Shown here one piece after another: positions 1 through 8,452 of a DNA stretch of 64,000 bases (positions are counted from its first letter, which is position 1; the number at the start of each line of letters is the position of its first letter). The notes below the pieces were generated by a model. That model was not told the DNA's origin. It searched no databases and saw only the letters and a list, made by a program, of their open reading frames with translations. The DNA is taken from NCBI RefSeq assembly GCF_002252565.1, contig NZ_NPML01000011.1, forward strand, positions 186,001 through 250,000. Direction: 5' to 3'. The position numbers and the translations under genes were made by a program. This DNA is from Petroclostridium xylanilyticum (GTDB lineage: Bacteria > Bacillota > Clostridia > SK-Y3).

Positions 1-484
1 CATCACCCCTTGATATAAATGGGCTTTTTGATTCCATTATCCGTTTCAGGGCGGCAGCAGCATCCAAATTGTTTGTTATTCCGGCCGGATTGTTTTTAGG
101 ACCTACAATAACGAAATAATTGTACATCAGCTCAATCCGTTTCAATCCATGTCCGTTTGAAACAAATTCATCCTCAGCTTTTTTACTATGCACTAGCAGC
201 ACGTCTGCATCTCCATTCTCACCAGTTTTTATAGCTTGTCCGGTTCCCTGAGCGATTATTTCTAGGGTTATACCCGTGTCCTTTTCAAATTCGGGTTTCA
301 AATACATGAGCAGGCCGGAATCATCAACACTGGTAGTAGTCGCTAGTGTCAACGTTCCTCTGCCGGTTCTCATACTGCAACTGGTTAAGACTATTACCAG
401 AAGAAAAACAGAAACAGACAGCAGGAATCTTTTTCCTATAACTAATACAGGTTTTGAAATATGTGAATAAGTGTTCTTTTTCAT
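1..484 (-). CDS. tupA: Tungstate ABC transporter substrate-binding lipoprotein (partial)
   Basis: Runs off the left edge; the first 161 codons are visible. TupA captures tungstate outside the cell for the TupBC importer. Seen: a signal peptide with lipobox LTSC and lipidated Cys36, then the family signatures LATTTSVDDSGLL (47-59), AQGTGQA (78-84), GDADVLLVH (91-99) and MYNYFVIVGP (120-129; the family usually has Asp where Tyr123 stands). The ATG at 484 has a GGAGG site 7 bases upstream. An insertion sequence begins only 23 bases from the start codon, cutting the gene from its former upstream DNA. It suits the tungsten enzyme encoded at 30.9-33.0 kb. A molybdate-binding role is less likely because of the TTTS motif. 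Confidence 0.88.
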   Translation of the reverse strand, partial: MKKNTYSHISKPVLVIGKRFLLSVSVFLLVIVLTSCSMRTGRGTLTLATTTSVDDSGLLMYLKPEFEKDTGITLEIIAQGTGQAIKTGENGDADVLLVHSKKAEDEFVSNGHGLKRIELMYNYFVIVGPKNNPAGITNNLDAAAALKRIMESKSPFISRGD

Positions 485-499
485 AGGATTTCCTCCTTC

Positions 500-507
500 A
501 AAAATGT
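500..507. repeat. Target-site duplication, left copy
   Basis: AAAAATGT directly abuts the left terminal inverted repeat of the insertion sequence. The same 8 bases follow the right end at 2394-2401. An exact 8-bp duplication shows that the element arrived by transposition, fairly recently. Confidence 0.9.
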
Positions 508-616
508 GGTAGTGTCAAAAATTTTATCAACTTTTGACCTGTACCCTTTGATTTTATTGACTTTTATTTAAAATTTATCTTACCCCTATAAAATTGGAAA
601 TTGAGAATGTATAGAT

Positions 617-2047
617 TTGAACAACATTATATCAGTTTTACTACTATACATTCAATTACAATATCAAATTACTATATATCTTATGTGTTGCGTTCTTGGC
701 AAACACTCTCCCCGCAAGTATTACGATGAGCCTGTTAAAAAACCCTGCCGTAAGCTTGTGGTAGATGAAATGCCTATTATTAAAACCTTTGAGAAACTTG
801 ATTACAAAAAGCGTATTGCTGATCAGCTTAAAGCTACTGGCAATCTCATTCCCCCAGTGAGGAGAAGGATACCTTCTACTGTCCCTGAAACTATAACCTG
901 CCCCAGATGTAATGCCCCTCATGATTACCTGTACGATAATACAGGTGGCAGAGGTCAGTATTTATGCAAGGTTTGTGAGTGTACCTTCAATAAGAAGAAC
1001 TACTATCTCAAAAACCTTTTATTCTGCTGCCCTCACTGTGGTAAGGTTCTTACTCAACAAAAGCAGCGTAAGGACTTTAATATCCATAAGTGTAAGAATC
1101 CTAAATGTCCATATTACCTTACCAAACTTAACTCAATGTCTGCTGAAGAAAAGCTACGTTATGAAGCTAATCCCCATGACTTTAAGCTGCACTACATCTA
1201 TAGAGAGTTTAATATTGATTTTGAACCTCTTGCAAAGCAAGCCTCGCAGCCCAATACTGTGAATTTATCAAGATTATCTGTTTCTCCCCACATTCTTGAT
1301 CTTATCCTTACCTACTACGTAAACTTCGGTATGTCTTCAAGGCAGACTGCTGCATTGATGCGTGAAGTCCATGGTGTAAGTGTTTCCCACCAATCGGTAC
1401 TAAACTACGCAGATGCTGTTGCCCGTAATATTAAGCCTTTGATCGACAACTACAAGTATAGCCCGTCTGGCTCCATCTGTGGCGACGAGACGTATATCAA
1501 GGTTAATGGTAAATGGCATTATGTGTTCTTCATCTTTGATGCGGTAAAAAAGATTATTCTCTCTTATCCGGTATCTCCTAATCGAGATACTGTTACTGCT
1601 ATCAAGGCATTGGACGATACCCTATCCAAATTTGAAAACATACCTGATGATCTTACTCTAATCTTTGATGGTAACCCCATCTATATACTAGCTCAGCATT
1701 ACTTCGCCCAATACGGTATTCACTTTGATATCAAGCAGGTTATCGGCCTTTCTAATGATGATCCTGTCTCTGAGGAATACCGCCCTCTCAAACAAATTAT
1801 TGAGAGACTCAACCGCACCTTCAACCGTGATTACAGGCCTACCAATGGTTTCAATAGTTTTGATGGTTCTGTGTCGTTCTTAACCCTATTTGTTGCCTAT
1901 TTTAATTTTCTAAGGCCACACTCAACATTGGAAGGTAAAGTTCCAGTAGTATTGGAAGAACTATCTACACTTCCCAATATGCCTGCCAGATGGCAGATAC
2001 TTATTAAGATGTCACAGGCCTATATTAAAACACAACAAACAGCTTAA
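617..2047 (+). CDS. DDE transposase with N-terminal zinc fingers
   Basis: Catalyses movement of the surrounding insertion sequence. Residues 95-120 hold one CxxC...CxxC zinc ribbon (C95, C98, C117, C120) and 138-164 a second (C138, C141, C159, C164). A helical DNA-binding region follows (about 225-265), then an RNase H-fold catalytic domain with D290 (GDETYIKV), D351 (IFDGN) and E396 (QIIERLN). The D-E spacing of 44 is wider than the common 34-35. The reading frame is intact, so the enzyme may be active. The TTG at 617 has no clear ribosome site; the ATG at 683 is an alternative start. It is read opposite to tupA. Confidence 0.9.
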   Translation: MNNIISVLLLYIQLQYQITIYLMCCVLGKHSPRKYYDEPVKKPCRKLVVDEMPIIKTFEKLDYKKRIADQLKATGNLIPPVRRRIPSTVPETITCPRCNAPHDYLYDNTGGRGQYLCKVCECTFNKKNYYLKNLLFCCPHCGKVLTQQKQRKDFNIHKCKNPKCPYYLTKLNSMSAEEKLRYEANPHDFKLHYIYREFNIDFEPLAKQASQPNTVNLSRLSVSPHILDLILTYYVNFGMSSRQTAALMREVHGVSVSHQSVLNYADAVARNIKPLIDNYKYSPSGSICGDETYIKVNGKWHYVFFIFDAVKKIILSYPVSPNRDTVTAIKALDDTLSKFENIPDDLTLIFDGNPIYILAQHYFAQYGIHFDIKQVIGLSNDDPVSEEYRPLKQIIERLNRTFNRDYRPTNGFNSFDGSVSFLTLFVAYFNFLRPHSTLEGKVPVVLEELSTLPNMPARWQILIKMSQAYIKTQQTA

Positions 2048-2097
2048 TCATTTTCTCTATATAAATAAATCAAAAAATGATATAGCAGTAGTCACCG

Positions 2098-2242
2098 GAC
2101 CTGTGGAGTTTATGGGTAACCCGCTGCTTTTAGGGGTGTGGGTAACCTGTGTGCAAAGTGTTGGCAACATGCTTTTCGTTGTCCATGCTTTGTGCACAGG
2201 TTATCCATGCCCCGGGCGGGTTATCCATAAACTCCATAGGTC
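2098..2242. repeat. Large imperfect palindrome inside the insertion sequence
   Basis: The segment starting GACCTGTGGAGTTTATGG is repeated in inverted orientation at its right end (ATAAACTCCATAGGTC), and the match extends inwards through TAACCCGC and TAACCTGTG blocks. The transcript or single strand could fold into a hairpin of about 145 bases. It lies after the transposase stop and before the right terminal repeat. It may terminate transcription or serve in transposition; the sequence does not decide. Several TTATCCA or TTACCCA blocks resemble DnaA boxes. Confidence 0.8.
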
Positions 2243-2393
2243 TATTAGATAGTACCTCGCCATTCAGGAACATGCCATGGCACATGCCTTCTTCGTGCAA
2301 ATCTTCAGTATTTAAATCTCAATGTACAACATTACAATTTTTGTTATTATTGGTAGCTCAACTTCATGTTTTCATAGAACTTTTGACACTACC

Positions 2394-2401
2394 AAAAATG
2401 T
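2394..2401. repeat. Target-site duplication, right copy
   Basis: AAAAATGT follows the right terminal repeat of the insertion sequence and matches 500-507 exactly. Confidence 0.9.
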
Positions 2402-2448
2402 TTAATATATGAAAGGTAAATGGTTTATTTTGAGTAGAGAACGCCATA

Positions 2449-3606
2449 CTATCCTTTTTTTAGTATTTTTACATCTACACTAAATCCAGGTTTTAAAAGA
2501 TTTTTGTTCTCCTCAATAGAAATATATACTTTAATAATTTTCTCTCCATTTTGTTTTATTGCTATATCTGAGATTTTTGTTACCTTACCTTTGATCCTCT
2601 CTGACTTATCATGATAAGAAGTGATTTCACATTCTGCTTCTATTTTAACGTTTTTTATAAATTCCTCTGATACATCTGCTATAACTTGTATGCTATCAGC
2701 ATCTACTATGCTTAATAAATTGCTCGCTCCCCCCATTCCTACTACACTACCTTCTGTGCAGGAAATTTTAGATATAATCCCATTTTCTATATCCGAAACA
2801 ATGTCATTCCCTTTTATATAACTTTTGTTTAATTTATTTTGCATTGTGGCCATATCTAGCTCATTAATTTCTATGCCTAATCTTTGCTGCTCTATTGCAA
2901 TTATATTGCCGCCTTTTGCTTTTGCTAATTCAGCTTCTTTATAATCTATTAATGTATCTAACTCTTTAAGCCCTTCTTTCAAATTATTTTTAAGCTTTTC
3001 CATAGATTTAAGAATATCTTCCTTTTCTTTCTCCTTTGTATCTAAATTATATTCATATGTCTCTAATTCCTTTTTAGAAATTCCACCATTGTCGAATAAT
3101 TTCTTATTTTTTTCGTAATCCTCTTTAGCTGTTTGTATATCTTTCATTACCTTATCTAAATCTAATTGAAGCATTTGCATATCAGGGTCTGTATTATTAG
3201 CTAAACGGCTGGCTTTCTCATTTCTTTCCTCTTTTAATCTATTGAGCTCTTTTTCCTTTGCACTTATATTGATTACAGAATTTTGAAACTCTAGATTTTT
3301 GAGTTCTATTTCTTTACTTTTTTTCTCTATATCATTTTTATATTGGGCATAATTTAGGTTAATTAACTTATCTCCTTTTTTTACCGACTGCCCTTCTTTT
3401 ACATAGATTTTCTGTACAAAGGCTGGAAAATCTATAAAAATATCTTTTGTATCAAGAGCCACTACTTCACCAAATACTTCTATACTATCACTTACTGATT
3501 TTTCAGTACTTATTTGGGTTACCACTTCTTCATTGTTCTTATCATTACTACATGCTGTGAATGAAAACAGCATCCCTAACAATATCGCAAATATCATTTT
3601 TTTCAT
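2449..3606 (-). CDS. MacA/HlyD-like efflux adaptor lipoprotein
   Basis: Adaptor subunit of a MacAB-type exporter. The signal peptide ends in lipobox FTAC with Cys19, so it is membrane-anchored. Residues about 60-90 form the first half of a biotinyl-like domain (VKEGQSVKKGDKL). A long charged coiled coil spans about 95-245, and the second half plus a beta-barrel follow (GSVVGMG, then KPGFSVDVKIL near the end). At 385 residues it is normal for the family. The ATG has AGGAGGG upstream. It is the last gene of the operon behind the ATPase and permease. The substrate is unknown; peptides, antibiotics or lipids are typical of relatives. Confidence 0.87.
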   Translation of the reverse strand: MKKMIFAILLGMLFSFTACSNDKNNEEVVTQISTEKSVSDSIEVFGEVVALDTKDIFIDFPAFVQKIYVKEGQSVKKGDKLINLNYAQYKNDIEKKSKEIELKNLEFQNSVINISAKEKELNRLKEERNEKASRLANNTDPDMQMLQLDLDKVMKDIQTAKEDYEKNKKLFDNGGISKKELETYEYNLDTKEKEKEDILKSMEKLKNNLKEGLKELDTLIDYKEAELAKAKGGNIIAIEQQRLGIEINELDMATMQNKLNKSYIKGNDIVSDIENGIISKISCTEGSVVGMGGASNLLSIVDADSIQVIADVSEEFIKNVKIEAECEITSYHDKSERIKGKVTKISDIAIKQNGEKIIKVYISIEENKNLLKPGFSVDVKILKKG

Positions 3607-3656
3607 CCCTACACCCTCCTATTGCCTTTAATACTTAATAATACTTTTTCATAATC

Positions 3657-4331
3657 TCATCCCCATACCTTCCCGTCTCTAACATTTATTATTCTCTGAC
3701 CATATTCCGCAGCTTCCTTTGAGTGAGTTACCTGAACGATAGTTTTACCTTTCTCCTTGTTAATCCTCTGGAACAGTTCCATAATCTCAATACCTGTTTT
3801 ACTGTCCAGGTTGCCTATAGGCTCGTCCGCAAGAATCACATCGGGTTCATTTATGAGAGCCCTTGCTATAGCCACCCTCTGCTGCTGCCCTCCCGACAGT
3901 TCCCTCGGGGTATAGTGCCTCCTGTTTGAAAGACCTACATCCTCAAGAATTTGTTTCAATTTTGCGGTATAATTCTTCATTTTCTTTCCATCAAGAAGTA
4001 TCGGAAGCATTATGTTTTCTTCTACGTTTAAGTTAGGTATAAGATTGTAGAACTGGAATACAAAGCCGATATCCCTTCTACGCATGATGCTCTCTTCCTT
4101 ATCGTCCATCCCGGAAATTTCCTTCCCCTTTATCTTTATACTCCCCGAAGTAGGCTTGTCAAGCCCACCTAGAAGGTAGAGGAGGGTACTCTTGCCCGAA
4201 CCGGAAGGACCCATAATGGAGACGAATTCTCCGCTCTCAATCTTAAGATCAATATTCTTTAGTACTTCCACATAAACACCTCCAAGCGTGAAGGTTTTGC
4301 ACAAATTTTTCGCTTCAATAATTGTACTCAT
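3657..4331 (-). CDS. ABC transporter ATP-binding protein, MacB/LolD type
   Basis: Energises the FtsX-type permease encoded just upstream. The 224-residue protein is a single nucleotide-binding domain with Walker [10 protein letters not shown] (41-49), Q-loop region [10 protein letters not shown], signature LSGGQQQR, Walker B VILADEP, and an H-loop His in VTHSKEA. The DDKEE insert before the Q-loop is typical of the MacB/LolD family. It starts at ATG 4331 behind AAGGA, 30 bp after the permease stop and 50 bp before the adaptor gene, so the three are one operon. Confidence 0.93.
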   Translation of the reverse strand: MSTIIEAKNLCKTFTLGGVYVEVLKNIDLKIESGEFVSIMGPSGSGKSTLLYLLGGLDKPTSGSIKIKGKEISGMDDKEESIMRRRDIGFVFQFYNLIPNLNVEENIMLPILLDGKKMKNYTAKLKQILEDVGLSNRRHYTPRELSGGQQQRVAIARALINEPDVILADEPIGNLDSKTGIEIMELFQRINKEKGKTIVQVTHSKEAAEYGQRIINVRDGKVWG

Positions 4332-4361
4332 ATTTTGTTCCTTTCTTATGTATAACCAATT

Positions 4362-6881
4362 TTATTCATATTTTATAGCCTCAATTATGTTGAGCTTCGA
4401 CGATTTCATTGCCGGACCAACCGATGCCGTCAGCGTTATTATTACACCTGCCAGTAGGCTACTCAACAGTAGAGAAGCCGAATAGTTTATCTGAATCGAT
4501 GATACTATTATTCTGACTATATAGAACATTACCGATATCTGCAGAATACCTCCCATAACTCCAATTACTCCACCTATCAAACCCCCTGTAAGTGCTTCTA
4601 CAAAAATCATCTTAATAATCTGCCTTTTATTCATGCCTATAGAACGCAAAACCGCTAAAGAACGCTTCCTTTCAATAAAGCTGATGATTAGGTTGTTGAA
4701 AACTCCTATAATTCCGATCAGGACTGTCAGTATGGAAAAACCGTTTAAAACCCCAAATATCCTAGCGTTTGACTTTACAATCAGGGCCTTGACTTCATTC
4801 ATAGTTATTCCTCCAGCTCCATTCTTCGCATACTTGTCTTTTAGAAATCGCAACATTTCATAAGGGTCTTTATCGGTTTTAATCGCTATATAATCATAAT
4901 ATTTCACTCCCATATCCATTTTGAGATACCGCTCTGCAATCACAGCATAGTCTCCTCCGTACATCATGGTATCCCAAACGTCTATAACCTTGTAATCCCT
5001 GTCACCGGCAGGCATTCGCAATATAATGGTATCTCCGGCTTTAACTCCCAGCCTGTTCTTTATCATGCCTGTAATTATGATATTTCTTCCAGAATCCAGT
5101 TCCTTAAGTTTTTCCAAGGTATTTTCCTTGCTGCCCCCAAGTATAATATTGAAATAATCCATAAATGTATTTTTATCTGCACTTTCTATGTTCTGTATTA
5201 TCTTATCGGTCCCCTTGACCTCTATCTTCCTGGCATTATAAAATCCCTTGGCTTCCTTGACTCCCTCTATCGAGCGCAGTGAAAATTCGAAACTCCTGCC
5301 CATTTCCGGTATACTAAAGCTCAAATCATATTTGATGCCGCGGTCAAAATAATTGATGATTTCCGAAATACTGCTCTGGCTTACAACATTAATTGCAAGC
5401 AGACTTGAAATTCCTATAGCAAGCAGTGATATATTATTAAGTATGCTTTTATTGTTCCTGAGGTTTTTAACCGCCAGCACCCCTTCGTTTCCAAAAACAA
5501 ATACATATATCTTTTCTAATATCTTAACAAAAACCTTTGTAATGAAAGGAATTAGAAGCACTATAGCAGCTACTCCTCCCAGTATGCAAATTGAGTTCAA
5601 AGCCAGCCCCGCATTTCCAACCGCCATAGGTGGTAATAGTAATGCCAGAACAAGCAGCACTATTCCTAATATTATATTCCATAAACCAGTTTTATTGCTT
5701 TTTATTTCCATATTATTCAATACTATATCCTTGACAGGTATTCTCGACACCTTCAATATCGGTATCAAAGAACTTACCAGTGATAATACAACTGCAACAA
5801 TAAACGACACTATCAGTTGCATAACACTGAACTGTATTGATGTCTTATAGCTTGAGTCCCATACCGGCGTTGTCGCCTTTGCAATAAGGTACAGCACTCC
5901 TATCCCCAGGACATCCCCTATTATCCCCCCTGTTACTCCATAAAAGATACTTTCCGAAAGCAGTACAAAATTTGTTACCTTCCTGCTTGCCCCTACACTT
6001 CTAAAGGTGCCAATCATAGGCAGCCTTTCGGTAGTAATTACTTTAAAGGAGGAATATATTATGAAAACACTCATAAACAAAACCATGACAAGTGCCATTG
6101 ATAATATAATCACAATACTGCCAGCCTGAGCTTCCAAATCATCCGGTGATATAGTTTCTCTGACAGTATAACGCTTTAACAATTCAGACAGTTCACTCAG
6201 CATGAACTGCTTTTCCCCAGGATCTTTAAGCTTGACATAAATGGTAGTAACGTTACCCTTCTGCCCGTATAGAGTACTTAACGTATCCTTTGGGACAACA
6301 GCCTGATGTGTTTGCCCGTCGTCACTAAAAGGCCCCGTCATCTGTGCAATTCCACTGATTGTGAATTTATATTTTACCCCTTCTATCTCAATCTCGAATA
6401 CCTTACCTATTTCAAGTCCGTACTTGTCGGCAGTCTTTTTGCTAATGACTATCTTTTTTCCCGTGAAGGGTTCGAGGTTATATTCCCTTGCAAGCGTAAC
6501 GGGTGTCATCTTCTGAATATCCTTCCATTCCATACCTCTCAGACTTATAACTACATTCTCATACTTTGAGCCATTTCTCTTGTATTTGTATATGCCTATA
6601 CCGTTAAAAACCCCTACCGAATAATCAATACGTTTGGCATATTCCGGTGGGAAAGAAGTTGAAAAGTACTTTGTCGGAGACTTCTTCCCGGCTTGAATGA
6701 CAATCTCGGTTTCCCCGTAAAACTTCTTTATCTGTTCTGTATACATTTTTTTTAACGAATCACTAATCGCTGTTGAAGCAAAAAATAGTGCGGTGGAAAT
6801 TGTTATCGAAAACACTATAAGGAATGTTCGCGTTTTCTTTTCTTTAATATTTTTAAATATAAACTTGAAAATAATTGGCAC
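4362..6881 (-). CDS. FtsX-like ABC permease, two-domain
   Basis: Membrane subunit of the MacAB-like exporter. The 839 residues hold one N-terminal membrane helix, an extracellular MacB-type domain, and an FtsX block of three helices (about 255-385). Two central helices follow (about 400-450), then a second extracellular part (about 480-690) and a second FtsX block (about 715-835). This duplicated layout is typical of Firmicute antimicrobial-peptide or lipoprotein-type exporters. The start codon is GTG at 6881, chosen because GAGGTGAT lies directly upstream. It is the first gene of the operon; the substrate cannot be read from sequence. Confidence 0.9.
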   Translation of the reverse strand: MPIIFKFIFKNIKEKKTRTFLIVFSITISTALFFASTAISDSLKKMYTEQIKKFYGETEIVIQAGKKSPTKYFSTSFPPEYAKRIDYSVGVFNGIGIYKYKRNGSKYENVVISLRGMEWKDIQKMTPVTLAREYNLEPFTGKKIVISKKTADKYGLEIGKVFEIEIEGVKYKFTISGIAQMTGPFSDDGQTHQAVVPKDTLSTLYGQKGNVTTIYVKLKDPGEKQFMLSELSELLKRYTVRETISPDDLEAQAGSIVIILSMALVMVLFMSVFIIYSSFKVITTERLPMIGTFRSVGASRKVTNFVLLSESIFYGVTGGIIGDVLGIGVLYLIAKATTPVWDSSYKTSIQFSVMQLIVSFIVAVVLSLVSSLIPILKVSRIPVKDIVLNNMEIKSNKTGLWNIILGIVLLVLALLLPPMAVGNAGLALNSICILGGVAAIVLLIPFITKVFVKILEKIYVFVFGNEGVLAVKNLRNNKSILNNISLLAIGISSLLAINVVSQSSISEIINYFDRGIKYDLSFSIPEMGRSFEFSLRSIEGVKEAKGFYNARKIEVKGTDKIIQNIESADKNTFMDYFNIILGGSKENTLEKLKELDSGRNIIITGMIKNRLGVKAGDTIILRMPAGDRDYKVIDVWDTMMYGGDYAVIAERYLKMDMGVKYYDYIAIKTDKDPYEMLRFLKDKYAKNGAGGITMNEVKALIVKSNARIFGVLNGFSILTVLIGIIGVFNNLIISFIERKRSLAVLRSIGMNKRQIIKMIFVEALTGGLIGGVIGVMGGILQISVMFYIVRIIVSSIQINYSASLLLSSLLAGVIITLTASVGPAMKSSKLNIIEAIKYE

Positions 6882-6928
6882 ATCATCACCTCTATATAAG
6901 ACTTTATAGTCTCGTGGATAACTTTATA

Positions 6929-6966
6929 CAATTATATAGCAAACCAACTTTAAAGTTCGAAGTATC
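6929..6966 (-). promoter_or_regulatory. Possible promoter of the efflux operon with palindromic operator
   Basis: Read leftwards, TTCGAA and TATAAT are 19 bp apart, with a perfect 12-bp palindrome AACTTTAAAGTT (6946-6957) between them. A repressor or activator site at this position is plausible. The -35 match is weak. Confidence 0.4.
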
Positions 6967-7093
6967 CTGGTCAGGAATGATACATATACATCCTTCACAA
7001 TTTAATTATACGGATAGTTGTTATAGATATCGTAAATTTCTCATTAAGTATTTGTTAATTTTTTATTATATTTTTATGTCTAAATATCTTCCG

Positions 7094-7750
7094 TTAGATT
7101 TCTATTTTTTTCAAAGCCAAAATTTCCAATGATTGTTTCTGTAAATTTTTGTATTTATACTTCAAATAGCAAATATGGTTTTGCTCCATTGAAATTTTGA
7201 GTACTTTAACCCACTTCCAAAGTCGGTATAATGACGAGACCAAAGCCATGAAAGTGATGATATAAATGAATACATGGACTGTGAAAAAGTATATGGGCTG
7301 CGAAAACATAAAGGATACATATGCCATTATCGGAATAATATAAAAAAGTACTGCAACTAGCCTACCAATAAAATCAAAAACAAATATTGACTTTCCGCTG
7401 CTTATTTTCTTGAGGAAAAGTGAAGTAACAACAAATTCTATAAACTTAAACAGTATGATGAATAAAAACCATAATGGGAGTACGTGGTAATAATATAGTA
7501 CAATATAGATGGCAACAATATAAAACAAATCTGCCAGCACATCAAAAGCCGCACCGAAATGCGATGTATTTCCATAAAGCCTTGCAATTTTCCCATCCAA
7601 AAAGTCAGTTAAAAATATTACCAAGATAATTATGATAGGAATCAGCATACTGCCAAAACGGCTTAAAATATAGAAGCTTAATAAACATGATAACACTACC
7701 CGCAGTAGTGTTATCATGTTCGGAAGTTGTTTCATCAACCATGCCATCAT
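7094..7750 (-). CDS. CDP-alcohol phosphatidyltransferase
   Basis: Membrane enzyme that moves a phosphatidyl group from CDP-diacylglycerol to an alcohol such as glycerol phosphate, serine or inositol. The full family signature is present near residues 48-75: D-x2-DG-x2-AR-x8-G-x3-D-x3-D, reading DFLDGKIAR, then G, D and D at the expected spacing. About five or six hydrophobic helices follow. At 218 residues it is normal in length, with a basic Tyr- and Lys-rich tail. The ATG at 7750 has AAAGGAG upstream. It lies 5 bp behind the flavodoxin gene and is probably co-transcribed. The alcohol cannot be assigned. Confidence 0.9.
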   Translation of the reverse strand: MMAWLMKQLPNMITLLRVVLSCLLSFYILSRFGSMLIPIIIILVIFLTDFLDGKIARLYGNTSHFGAAFDVLADLFYIVAIYIVLYYYHVLPLWFLFIILFKFIEFVVTSLFLKKISSGKSIFVFDFIGRLVAVLFYIIPIMAYVSFMFSQPIYFFTVHVFIYIITFMALVSSLYRLWKWVKVLKISMEQNHICYLKYKYKNLQKQSLEILALKKIEI

Positions 7751-7755
7751 TTGGG

Positions 7756-8313
7756 CTACTCCTTTGATAACTCTTTGCCTAAATCGTAAGCAATCTTATC
7801 ATTTTCTTTGTTTGCACTTACAAAGAATTTTATTTTTTTGTGTGCCTTCGTACTATTAAGGAATTTTTCCATGTTATCCAGTTCCAATAAGGAATCAGGG
7901 TTCGCTCCGGTTGAATACAATACAATTCTCTTGGAAGAAAAATCCTTTATTCTTGACATATAATCTGTTACTATCGATAATGGATTTCCTCCATATGCCG
8001 GTGAGCCAAACACGATGAGCGAATACTGTGAAATATCAGTAGATAAATGCTCTCCCGGGTAGTTTAACGTTACCTCGTACCCTCCATCATTTAGTCCCTT
8101 CGCGATTTGATGTGCCATTCTACTCGTAATATCTGTTATTGCAGGCTGATATACAATTAATGCTTTTTTAGGCAACTGCTGATTACTTTGCAGGATTTCT
8201 TCCCTGTTTCCTTTGGGTTTATTGGTGGATGCAACCATCCATACGATTAACACCATACATGTGGTTAAAACACCAAATACAATTGCCACTCCTATTAAAA
8301 GTTTCTTTATCAT
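7756..8313 (-). CDS. Membrane-anchored flavodoxin-like protein
   Basis: The 185-residue protein has one N-terminal membrane helix (about 5-27) and then a flavodoxin fold: KKALIVYQPAITDIT at the FMN phosphate-loop position (about 49-63), and FGSPAYGG (about 101-108), the loop that packs against the flavin. The phosphate loop lacks the usual run of Ser, Thr and Gly, so FMN binding is likely but not certain. It would carry electrons at the membrane. It is the upstream partner of the phosphatidyltransferase gene. The ATG has GGGGG upstream. Confidence 0.75.
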   Translation of the reverse strand: MIKKLLIGVAIVFGVLTTCMVLIVWMVASTNKPKGNREEILQSNQQLPKKALIVYQPAITDITSRMAHQIAKGLNDGGYEVTLNYPGEHLSTDISQYSLIVFGSPAYGGNPLSIVTDYMSRIKDFSSKRIVLYSTGANPDSLLELDNMEKFLNSTKAHKKIKFFVSANKENDKIAYDLGKELSKE

Positions 8314-8356
8314 TTTGGTTTACCCCCTTATTCATATAACTTACTTAGTCGTTTGC

Positions 8357-8389
8357 AAAATGCTCAGCCCCTTGTGGAACAAGCATTTT
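8357..8389 (-). terminator. Hairpin behind the rhamnose operon
   Basis: AAAATGCT and AGCATTTT form an 8-bp stem between the rfbD stop and the next leftward gene. There is no clean T-run, so termination may be weak. Confidence 0.45.
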
Positions 8390-8407
8390 AGCATATTATT
8401 TTTATTG
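8389..8407. repeat. 19-bp direct repeat, copy 1, flanking the rfb operon
   Basis: TAGCATATTATTTTTATTG occurs here and, identically and in the same orientation, at 11900-11918. The two copies bracket exactly the four rhamnose genes. Confidence 0.75.
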
Positions 8408-8452
8408 TCCTCCTCTGAATCATGTAAAATAAATGATTGCATATACATGGAG

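Larger units (their letters stand above)
508..2393 (+). mobile_element. Complete insertion sequence, IS6/IS240-like
   Basis: The 1,886-bp element is bounded by perfect 13-bp inverted repeats, GGTAGTGTCAAAA (508-520) and its complement (2381-2393); the match continues imperfectly to about 23 bp. It is flanked by an exact 8-bp target duplication. It carries one DDE transposase gene and a large palindrome behind it. The 8-bp duplication and ends beginning GG with TGT fit the IS6 family, but the element is about twice the usual IS6 size because the transposase has a long N-terminal zinc-finger region. Family placement is therefore tentative. Confidence 0.92.

Noticed and set aside
2098-2242. Plasmid-type replication origin from DnaA-like boxes
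   Set aside because: The blocks lie inside a transposon palindrome, there is no replication initiator gene, and purine and rfb housekeeping genes surround it.
2149-2412. Open frame of 87 codons
   Set aside because: It only spans the palindrome and right end of the insertion sequence; no ribosome site and no protein-like composition.
3090-3110. Spo0A-like core TGTCGAA
   Set aside because: Inside the MacA-like coding region; expected by chance, as are similar hits at about 30553 and 60776.
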